NCBI GenBank assembly: GCA_016714085.1
Contig: JADJNW010000001.1
Coordinates: 930,001-994,000, forward strand
Length of the DNA: 64,000 nt
Source: Saprospiraceae bacterium
Lineage (GTDB): Bacteria; Bacteroidota; Bacteroidia; Chitinophagales; Saprospiraceae
Reading direction: 5' to 3'
Position 1 is the first letter of the stretch. Each line of letters begins with the position of its first letter. The translations under genes were made by a program, and so were the position numbers. Below the pieces are notes generated by a model. It made no database searches, had not been told where the DNA came from, and was given only the letters and a program-made list of their open reading frames with translations. Of the stretch, positions 9,027-16,341 are shown one piece after another.

Positions 9027-11963
9027 TTAAAAATTGATATTACCGCCCAGCAAGAAAGTTCTTGCACGAGGATAAATCGTATTATCAATGCCACTAAATA
9101 TCTCAGGATCAAGCCCACTGTATTTGGTAATCACAAACACATTCTGCACCCCGGCACTGATGCGAAAATCCGCGCCGCTCTTGAAGGCATTTTGGAAAGT
9201 ATAACCCAGCGTGACGTTATCCATTTTCAGGAATGAACCATTTTCCATAAAATAATCCGACAAAATCACCGTAGGCGTGGTATTGAAATTGGATTCGCGC
9301 ACCGAGCGAGGCAGATTGGACAAGACCTGAATATTCTGAATCAAATCGTACTGCGCTCTTGCCGAGTTGACGTTGTTGTAAATATAATTTCCAATGCTTG
9401 CTCTCATATTGAAAGACAAGTCGACATTTTTATAAGACATCTGCGACAAGAAGCCCATCGTCAATTCCGGTTGGTTATTGCGATACAAATAACGGTCATT
9501 ATCATTGATAATATTATCACCGTTCAGATCAACATAAGCGCCTTCAATCGGTTCATTATCTTCGTTATACACTTGCTTATAAACAAAGAACTTAAATGGT
9601 GCATAGCCAACGCGATGCAACTGCACCGTACCACCTACGCCACCTGCGATACCGCCGACGCGCACATCCTGGTTGAGCGCAAGCTCTTCGATTTCTGTTC
9701 TGATAACTGTTGCATTGAAACCTACATTCCAGTTGAAAACACTTTGGCGAGGATTGAAAACATCCAAATCAATCGAGAATTCTACCCCTTGCGAAGTGAA
9801 ATTTCCAATATTTTGAAAGCCGGAATTGCTAAAGTTAGAACCATCTGAAATGGCAGCAAATGCTAGCAAATCCTTGGATTCTTTGTAAAAATATTCCACC
9901 GTTCCACTCACGCGGTCGCGGAATAATCCAAAATCGAGCCCCACATTGGAAGTCGTAGTTTCTTCCCATTTCAATTCTTCATTTCTAAACTGTGGCACAG
10001 CAATCGGAATAACTTCATTGCCAAAAGTATATTGCGAACTCGGAAGCCCGCGTGCGTACCTTTCCAAATAAAGATCGGCAGCGCCTTGCCCAATATCTTG
10101 CTGCCCGGTAACGCCCCAGCCGAGTCTCAACTTCAAATTGGTGACCGTTTCAGAGCCAGGGAACAAATCTTCACGCATTCTCCAGGCAAAAGCAAGCGCA
10201 GGAAAATTGCCCCAACGATTGTCTTCGCTGAATCTGGAAGTCGCATCTCTTCTGAAAGAAGCTGTAAAAAGGTATTTATCGGAAATAGAAACATTCGCTC
10301 TACCAAAAAGCCCGATCAGTACGAGGTCGGTCGCCGCCGAATTCACAGGCTCGGAGTCTGGTAAATCATTATTTAGTTCACCGGAGAAGTAGCCTTCGCT
10401 TTCAAATCTTTGGAAAGAATAACCCGCGGTGGCTTCTACGTCGATATTTTTATTGAAAGTTTTGTCATAAGCAAAGTAACTATCGAATAGCACATTCCGT
10501 TGATCGTTGGTGTATTCGCTACTCGAACCTAAAAACTCGCCATTGGGCTGCGTGGTTCTGCTTTCCTTTACAACATTGGTAAACCCTTCCGCGGAAGCAT
10601 CATCCAAGCCCATATTAATAACGGCTCTCAAAGACGGGAAAAATGGTAAACGATAATCCAGATTCACGTTTCCATAAAGTCTGGTTACTTCACTTTTATC
10701 GGTTCTTTGCAAAAGCGCAGCAACAGGATTGCCAGGAGAGTTGGGCGTCAAATCGGCACTATTCAGTACGCCGTCACCATTATCCCGATAATATTCAAAA
10801 AAACCGCCAAATGGAGAGTTTGGATCATAAACTGGCTGCGTAGGATCAAAAGTAATGGCATTTCCTTCTTGCCCCGAAGCAAAGCGGTTTTTCTCTAAAG
10901 CAGCATTCGCGTTGACCGTCACTTTCAAATTATTATTCAAAAAGCTTGGCGATAAATTAAGGGAAGCTGAGTTTCGTTGAAATTTAGATGTCAATCGAAT
11001 ACCGGGTTGAGTGGTCAGCCCCAGCGACAAGCGCGCCGGAACTTTCTTAAACAAGGAGCCTTGCAAGGCAAGGTTGTGATTATTAAAAATAACATCCTCG
11101 TAGATTTCCTCTTGCCAATTAGTATTAGCAGTACCCAATAACGGCACAAGGTCGGGTCTTTTTTCTGCTACCAAAGCCCTGAATTCATCTGCGGAGAAGA
11201 TATCCAAAGTATTGGGCAAAGTACTCAAACCTACTTGTGTATTGAATTCTACTCTGAAATTATTCCCGCCACTTTTAGTCGTAATAATAATTACGCCATT
11301 AGACGCTCTAGAGCCATAAATCGCTGTAGCAGAAGCATCTTTCAAAATAGTAAAAGATTTAATATCATTTGGGTTGATACTACTTAAAATAGACTGAGCA
11401 CCGCCAATTGTATTGTTGGTGATCGGAAGTCCATTGATAACAATAAGGGGATCGTTAGAAGCACCCAAAGAAGAGCCCCCGCGAATCCTGATCGTAGAAC
11501 CTGAACCCGGCGCACCGCCTGTGTTGATCGTGACACCTGCTACCCGACCGTTTAGCAGATTTTCTGGCGTCACAATATTTCCTCGGTTAAAATTCTTTTC
11601 CGTCACGGAAGCCACCGAACCAGTAGCATCCTTCACCGTAGTCGTTCCATAAGCAATCACCACTACTTCATCCAGCACTTGGCTCGATTCTTTCATCTGT
11701 ACATCCATCGTAGTTGCATTCACCACCAATTCCAGTGACTCATAGCCGGTATAGGAGAAAACCAGGGTATCTCCTATGGAGGCCGTGAGTTCGTAGCGCC
11801 CGTCAAGATCGGTACTGGTACCTGTGAAAGTACCTTTAATTATTATGTTTGCACCGATAATGGGTTCTAATGATTGGGCATCTATTACTGTGCCGCTTAC
11901 CGTTTGAGAAAAAAGGAAAGCAGGTATCACAGCCAGATACAATACCAAGATAGTTTTAAACAT
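9027..11963 (-). CDS. SusC/RagA-family TonB-linked outer-membrane transporter
   Basis: A 978-residue TonB-dependent importer for oligosaccharides. It has a signal peptide ending about residue 19, then a carboxypeptidase-regulatory-like domain from residue 22 (SGTVIDAQSLEPIIGANI). A TonB box lies in VLDEVVVIAYGT, and the plug follows with the SusC signature (GGAPGSGSTIRIRGG). A 22-strand barrel follows, ending in a C-terminal aromatic-rich strand (NINF). No STN domain is seen, so it is a plain transporter rather than a sigma-signalling one. It is the first gene of the susCDE part. Two operator-like palindromes lie just upstream (11991-12042). Confidence 0.96.
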   Translation of the reverse strand: MFKTILVLYLAVIPAFLFSQTVSGTVIDAQSLEPIIGANIIIKGTFTGTSTDLDGRYELTASIGDTLVFSYTGYESLELVVNATTMDVQMKESSQVLDEVVVIAYGTTTVKDATGSVASVTEKNFNRGNIVTPENLLNGRVAGVTINTGGAPGSGSTIRIRGGSSLGASNDPLIVINGLPITNNTIGGAQSILSSINPNDIKSFTILKDASATAIYGSRASNGVIIITTKSGGNNFRVEFNTQVGLSTLPNTLDIFSADEFRALVAEKRPDLVPLLGTANTNWQEEIYEDVIFNNHNLALQGSLFKKVPARLSLGLTTQPGIRLTSKFQRNSASLNLSPSFLNNNLKVTVNANAALEKNRFASGQEGNAITFDPTQPVYDPNSPFGGFFEYYRDNGDGVLNSADLTPNSPGNPVAALLQRTDKSEVTRLYGNVNLDYRLPFFPSLRAVINMGLDDASAEGFTNVVKESRTTQPNGEFLGSSSEYTNDQRNVLFDSYFAYDKTFNKNIDVEATAGYSFQRFESEGYFSGELNNDLPDSEPVNSAATDLVLIGLFGRANVSISDKYLFTASFRRDATSRFSEDNRWGNFPALAFAWRMREDLFPGSETVTNLKLRLGWGVTGQQDIGQGAADLYLERYARGLPSSQYTFGNEVIPIAVPQFRNEELKWEETTTSNVGLDFGLFRDRVSGTVEYFYKESKDLLAFAAISDGSNFSNSGFQNIGNFTSQGVEFSIDLDVFNPRQSVFNWNVGFNATVIRTEIEELALNQDVRVGGIAGGVGGTVQLHRVGYAPFKFFVYKQVYNEDNEPIEGAYVDLNGDNIINDNDRYLYRNNQPELTMGFLSQMSYKNVDLSFNMRASIGNYIYNNVNSARAQYDLIQNIQVLSNLPRSVRESNFNTTPTVILSDYFMENGSFLKMDNVTLGYTFQNAFKSGADFRISAGVQNVFVITKYSGLDPEIFSGIDNTIYPRARTFLLGGNINF

Positions 11964-11984
11964 GGATCATTGATTTTGCTTGAC

Positions 11985-12042
11985 CAATTTAATAAGCGTA
12001 GTTTTGACGCTTATTTTATTAAGCGTAAAATTGACGTTTTTT
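11985..12042 (-). promoter_or_regulatory. Tandem operator palindromes at the susC promoter
   Basis: Site 1 (11991-12015) is AATAAGCGT, a 7-bp spacer, then ACGCTTATT, a perfect dyad. Site 2 (12018-12042) is an imperfect copy, ATTAAGCGT, 7 bp, ACGTTTTTT, with its centre 27 bp away. A weak -7-like box (TTAAATTG on the minus strand, 11985-11992) abuts site 1. The same geometry is seen at 14937-14968. These are probably sites for the divergently encoded Nudix-HTH regulator. Confidence 0.65.
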
Positions 12043-12294
12043 CAGAGAATTACCAAACAATGATTGAATTTTTTTTCGCGTACACAAAAGGATGCATGGA
12101 TAAATGCACCCACCTCAAAATAAAACAAATCGAACCATTGTCTTTTAATAATGAAATATGGAATCCCGCTTCTTTATAACGAAATTATATAGGTTTATCG
12201 CTGCCATAAATCCTCCACATATTGAAAAGAAAAATTTGGATAAAAAAAGGACAAATATCATATTCTTTACGCCAAAAAATCATTCTATCTTTAT
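12043..12294. other. Spacer between the glycoside hydrolase and susC
   Basis: AT-rich DNA with no convincing gene. It follows the stop of the upstream leftward hydrolase gene and leads into the susC operators. No strong terminator hairpin was recognised. Confidence 0.4.
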
Positions 12295-14889
12295 TTACTT
12301 GAGCATCAAGCTCACCAGCGAAACGCCGTGCTTTTCACTCCGTTTTTGCTGCGAAATTCCAGGCCCGATAGAAAATTGAAGCCCCTCAATTTCCTGCAAA
12401 TCAATATCTTTATTATTATTATTATTTACAAAGTAATATGGCAAAAAGGTAGGATATGGCCGCGGCATCGTCACGGTATTTACTTTTTGTAAATCTTTTA
12501 ATAAAATTTCATATTCCTGCATTTCTGCACCAATTTCAATGGTTTTGCCATAAGCCGCACCGTCTTTGGTGATAAGTGCAATTTGTAATAAAACAGGCTT
12601 TTCATTTAGTGATCTGGCTTTTAATATAAGTTTAGTTTTATTTATGAGTTGTTTTTTATAATTCCCTATTTTTTTATTTAAATAATTTTTAATCGTATAA
12701 TCATAAATCGCTGGAGCATTCAGGTTTTCAGGATCAACCCGAAAGAGTTCTTCTACATTTACTTGAAATTCGGATTCATTTAGCGCATCCAATGGAATTA
12801 ATCTTGAATTATTTAACCATCGAGTAGCGGATAAATAATTTCGGTCTTCCTGTGCATGAAATAAATAAACAGGCTGCTCTTTACTTCTAATATTTACATT
12901 ATAAGTCTCCCGATTATAAAAATCCCATTGAGACGGAAGTCCTTCTTTTTCAGCTGGAAACGTTATAGTTTTATCTTTACTTTTTACAATAATATAATAA
13001 CTCAGCACGCCCGGATTAATTTGTTCGCCTGGGATAATCGCTTCATACGTAAATCCGTGTTTCCATTGCATATCAATTGCCCTACCCCTAAAACCGCCAG
13101 CTACCGATACCTGCGCTTGTACAATCGGCTCCGGTGAAACAATCTGAGCGTTGATGGTTAAAGGCTCTCCGGCTATTGCAGTTTCTACTTTTTCGTGGAC
13201 AACGTAAGTTTTGCGAACCGAATTTTCGGGCGCATGAAATTCATAAAGTTTTATATTTCCGAAAGTACTCTGGGCATCCCAATTGGAATTAATTCCTGAT
13301 TTCGTAAGTAAATAAACGCCCGGGGTAATCATAAAATTTCCATCATTAACTTCGGTTTTATAATGATTATCTTTATTTAGTGGTATAATATTAAAATTAT
13401 TTCCTATATCTTTTAAATTGATTTTCATACTCCTTTGATTCCATTGAATCACCGCAACTTCTTTTTGCAAACTGTTTCTACCATAAGGATTGCTCACAAT
13501 CTGGGCATCGGGCATCACTTCGAGTCGCCACACGCCATTTTCGAGTTTATCCAAAAAATAAGCGCCTGTACCTTCGTAAGTTATAAGTGCAGAATTTCCA
13601 TATCCGGCAATATGCTCCAATGCAGATTCATTTACAGGCGTAGCCGTATTATTATTTGTGTAATAAAATTTATTATCAATATTTAATAATGCCAAATCTT
13701 GTTCGTAATTAACCGTAAAACCATCAAAAGTGGTATTATCAGGATAAGCGCCATAATCTTTATACATCGGAATTTGATGAAAAACCTCTGAGGAAATCAT
13801 TAAACTCAAAGCTTTTTGCGGTGCGTATGCTAAATTCATATAATGCGTATTATACTCGGTATTAGCGTAGGCTAAAAACATCGGATCATAAGCAAAATGC
13901 GTCGCAATCTGAATGCCCGCCTCCCGGAAGGAGCGCGCCATCGCAGGATAAATGTAAGATCGGCCCACATCTGCGGCATCAAATTCATAAACCAATTTAG
14001 CACCTTTATACTTCTTTATATCTTTATCAAATGGGATTAAATAATTATCAGCATTGGGTAAAATATTACCAGATAGCTCGCGCTGATAGCCCAAACCCGT
14101 TGGGTACCATTGAAATGTACCCCCCTGAATGCCGCCTTTGAAATAATCATTTACTAAATGAACACTATGGCTAATATTATAAAATATTGGTTTTTTATAA
14201 CCTGTTTTTCTGATCGAATTCACCATAAGTCGCACAAAATCAGTCACTTTTTCTGGGGCTTCGCGGTGGTGCGGCTCGTTGCTCACTTCCACTGCAATCA
14301 ACCGAGGATCATCTTTATAGGCGATGCCCGTGTAAGGATTTACATGATTTAAAAATTGATATAAATAATTTTCTTGCGCTTTGATGGCGTCGGGATTCGT
14401 CAAGCACGCATCCTTGCCATATTTAGCAGCAAATCCAGGCGTAAGCTCGTCGGGCTCGGGCCAACCGTTGCCCCAATAGGCAATCGGCGTTATTACATAA
14501 TTAATATTGCGTTCGCTTAATTTTTTAAGTAAATAATCAAAAGCATTTAGGTGCTCATTAAAAATCAAATTGCCCAAAGTATCGCTGATTTCGGTGTCCC
14601 ATACATGTACTCGATACAAATCGAATCCCAATCTGGCAAAATGATACACATCCTGATCGATAGCTTCTAAAGGATTGATTCCTAATTTTATAGCCGAGCG
14701 ATAAGCATGGGCAAATGGCGTTGTGTAATTGACGCCGAATCCTTTGATTTCTTCCTTGCTGCTTTCCCATCGCATCACACCCTGATCATCGACATAAACG
14801 CCGCCCTGAGCAGATACAAAGCCCATTTGGAAGAAAAGTAAAAGAAAAATAAAGAATTTTAGGGCTTGCTGAATCATTGGGTATTTCAT
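12295..14889 (-). CDS. Exported clan-A glycoside hydrolase (possible GH147-type beta-galactosidase)
   Basis: A protein of 864 residues from the chosen start, with a signal peptide ending FVSAQ. The N-terminal half is a TIM-barrel glycosidase. Its candidate acid/base is E205 in EVSNEPHH and candidate nucleophile E302 in LVYEFDAAD, the strand-4 and strand-7 glutamates of clan GH-A. The C-terminal half is beta-rich with no catalytic motif seen. The ATG at 14889 is preferred over one at 14928, because the -7 box at 14937-14944 would put the transcript start almost on the latter. GH147 is suggested by length and by its place in a galactan PUL, but family assignment needs a profile search. GH5-like or GH39-like remain possible. 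Confidence 0.75.
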   Translation of the reverse strand: MKYPMIQQALKFFIFLLLFFQMGFVSAQGGVYVDDQGVMRWESSKEEIKGFGVNYTTPFAHAYRSAIKLGINPLEAIDQDVYHFARLGFDLYRVHVWDTEISDTLGNLIFNEHLNAFDYLLKKLSERNINYVITPIAYWGNGWPEPDELTPGFAAKYGKDACLTNPDAIKAQENYLYQFLNHVNPYTGIAYKDDPRLIAVEVSNEPHHREAPEKVTDFVRLMVNSIRKTGYKKPIFYNISHSVHLVNDYFKGGIQGGTFQWYPTGLGYQRELSGNILPNADNYLIPFDKDIKKYKGAKLVYEFDAADVGRSYIYPAMARSFREAGIQIATHFAYDPMFLAYANTEYNTHYMNLAYAPQKALSLMISSEVFHQIPMYKDYGAYPDNTTFDGFTVNYEQDLALLNIDNKFYYTNNNTATPVNESALEHIAGYGNSALITYEGTGAYFLDKLENGVWRLEVMPDAQIVSNPYGRNSLQKEVAVIQWNQRSMKINLKDIGNNFNIIPLNKDNHYKTEVNDGNFMITPGVYLLTKSGINSNWDAQSTFGNIKLYEFHAPENSVRKTYVVHEKVETAIAGEPLTINAQIVSPEPIVQAQVSVAGGFRGRAIDMQWKHGFTYEAIIPGEQINPGVLSYYIIVKSKDKTITFPAEKEGLPSQWDFYNRETYNVNIRSKEQPVYLFHAQEDRNYLSATRWLNNSRLIPLDALNESEFQVNVEELFRVDPENLNAPAIYDYTIKNYLNKKIGNYKKQLINKTKLILKARSLNEKPVLLQIALITKDGAAYGKTIEIGAEMQEYEILLKDLQKVNTVTMPRPYPTFLPYYFVNNNNNKDIDLQEIEGLQFSIGPGISQQKRSEKHGVSLVSLMLK

Positions 14890-14936
14890 TGCCACTATTT
14901 TTTGATGAAGGTGAGCGGTTTCGTACATTTCGTCAG

Positions 14937-14968
14937 CAAAACTAATAAACGTCTTTTATACGTTTATT
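14937..14968 (-). promoter_or_regulatory. Promoter -7 box and operator palindrome of the PUL hydrolase
   Basis: On the minus strand TAGTTTTG (14944-14937) fits the Bacteroidota -7 consensus TAnnTTTG. It abuts a perfect dyad at 14944-14968: AATAAACGT, a 7-bp spacer, ACGTTTATT. The dyad would occupy the space between the -7 and -33 boxes, so bound protein should block RNA polymerase. It matches the susC sites in arm length, spacer and core (AARCGT-N7-ACGYTT). Confidence 0.68.
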
Positions 14969-14989
14969 TTTTTAACAGAAAATTCTGCG

Positions 14990-15037
14990 TTTTTTGATTA
15001 ATCTGGTGACTACAAAGTCATCAGATTAATCAAAAAA
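14990..15037. promoter_or_regulatory. Long palindrome between divergent promoters
   Basis: 22-nt arms (14990-15011 and 15016-15037) with one G/A mismatch and a 4-nt ACAA centre. The core is GATTAATCTG flanked by T6 and A6. It lies upstream of both the leftward hydrolase promoter and the rightward regulator, so it is poorly placed as a terminator for either. A DNA-binding site or cruciform-forming element is possible. Confidence 0.5.
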
Positions 15038-15087
15038 TTTTATACCTTTTCTTTGTAATTTATTGATAACAAACTAAGTAAAACCAT

Positions 15088-15782
15088 TTGAAAGTGAGGG
15101 ATTATTACAGCCACAAGGAGAAAATGTACGTCGCTACGGATTGCATTGTTTTTGGATTTGATAATGGCGAACTCAAATTGTTGATTTTTCGGCGGAGGGT
15201 TGAGCCGGACAAAGGCGCCTGGTCGCTGATCGGCAGTTTTGTTGAGTTGGACGAAGATGTGGACGAAGCCGCCAGAAGGATTTTGAAAGAAATAACGGGC
15301 TGGATAATGTGTTTTTCGAGCAATTAAGAGCTTATGGCAAAGCCAATCGGGATCACGGATACAGGTGCATTTCAATCGCGCAATATGCTTTAATACGAAT
15401 CGATGAGTCGGATAAGGAATTAGTAGAAAAACATGGCGCTTATTGGTACAAACTCAATGAATTGCCAAAATTGGTACTGGATCATGATAAAATGGTGGAA
15501 GATGCGTTGGTTGAGCTCCGACAAAAAGCAAAACACCAACCAATTGGATTTGAGCTGCTTCCTGAAAAGTTTACAATTCCGCAGTTACAAAGTCTTTATG
15601 AAGCGATTTATCAGCGGCCGCTGGATTCCAGAAATTTCAGAAGAAAAGTATTTTCGCTTGGTGTGCTAACAAAATTGGACGAGAAAGACAAATTCAATTC
15701 TCGAAAAGGCGCTTATTTTTATGAATTCAACCATGAAAAGTATCAACAATTGCTGAAGTCAGGCTATAATTTTGAGATATGA
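15088..15782 (+). CDS. Nudix-HTH sugar-responsive transcriptional regulator, NrtR/AraR type (one frameshift)
   Basis: A Nudix domain joined to a winged helix, as in NrtR and the Bacteroides arabinose regulator AraR. The N-terminal frame (15088-15300) gives VATDCIVFGF and GAWSLIGSFVELDED. The second frame (15300-15782) gives LDNVFFEQLRAYG, YRCISIAQYALI and the C-terminal wing FRRKVFSLGVL. The frames join at GGG 15297-15299, where one missing base breaks TGLDNV. The Nudix box reads RRILKEITG: both catalytic glutamates of REXXEE are Ile, so hydrolysis is unlikely and the domain is probably a ligand sensor. The start is TTG at 15088 or GTG at 15094; the ATG at 15124 would trim conserved residues. 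It probably binds the palindromes at 11991-12042 and 14944-14968. Confidence 0.82.
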
Positions 15783-15908
15783 AAAGCTTGATCAAAACAA
15801 AGGTTTTTCTTTAAATCCGTATGCAATTCTTACTGATCAGGAAACATTTTTTAATATAAATTGCAGCACATAATACCAAAATAGCTCTATACACGCGTGC
15901 AAATAGCA

Positions 15909-15952
15909 TGCAAAAGAAAAAGGAGCTATGAATTTGCTATTCATAACTCCTT
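15909..15952 (-). terminator. Intrinsic terminator of the tRNA transcript
   Basis: 14-nt arms (15920-15933 and 15939-15952) with one mismatch and a 5-nt loop. On the minus strand a T-rich tail follows. It starts 12 nt beyond the 3' end of tRNA-Val. Confidence 0.72.
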
Positions 15953-15963
15953 GATTTTCAGCG

Positions 15964-16039
15964 TGGGCGATGACGGATTCGAACCGCCGAACCCTCTGCT
16001 TGTAAGGCAGATGCTCTAAACCAGCTGAGCTAATCGCCC
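15964..16039 (-). tRNA. tRNA-Val (anticodon UAC)
   Basis: A 76-nt cloverleaf on the minus strand. The acceptor GGGCGAT pairs with ATCGCCC. The D-arm is GCTC...GAGC, and the anticodon stem TCTGC/GCAGA encloses CTTACAA with anticodon TAC. The T-loop is TTCGAAT. CCA is not encoded. It is followed by an intrinsic terminator. Confidence 0.95.
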
Positions 16040-16067
16040 TTAAGTTATTATCAAGTGATGGATTTCG

Positions 16068-16168
16068 CCCCCCCCCCCCCCGGGCCCCCCCCCCCCCCCC
16101 CCCCAATTCAACCGCCGACCCCTCCGATGAATCGGAGTACTCTAAACCAGCTGAGCTAATCGCCCTCA
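16068..16168 (-). pseudogene. Damaged second tRNA-like copy with abnormal C-runs
   Basis: The first 27 nt on the minus strand (GGGCGAT, D-arm, GAG) repeat the adjacent tRNA-Val. The anticodon arm then differs and does not fold with a 7-nt loop. The T-arm has lost at least one base (TTGAATT). The expected acceptor 3' strand is replaced by C14-GGG-C20 as written on the plus strand (16068-16104). It is best read as a real tandem tRNA whose sequence is corrupted, or as a decayed copy. The isotype cannot be assigned. Confidence 0.6.
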
Positions 16169-16341
16169 ATAATGCCCTGTTTTAAAAGGCGAGTGCAAAG
16201 ATAGTTTTCTATCTGTTTGCAAGCAATAGTTGAAGTAAAAAATATTAAAAAAATATTCTCTTTTCGATACGTTTTTTGCTAACCTCTGCACTCGATCCAC
16301 GTTAAATACTTAAATTTACAACATCAACGCATCAAATCGCT

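Noticed and set aside
16105..16168. Possible selenocysteine or suppressor tRNA with anticodon UCA in the second tRNA-like copy
   Set aside because: The TCA triplet is only placed at the anticodon if a non-pairing stem is accepted. The arm does not fold, the T-arm is damaged and the acceptor 3' strand is missing.
15837..16169. Open frame of 110 codons on the minus strand across the tRNA region
   Set aside because: It runs through a tRNA gene and the long C-runs (Gly-rich translation). No coding evidence.
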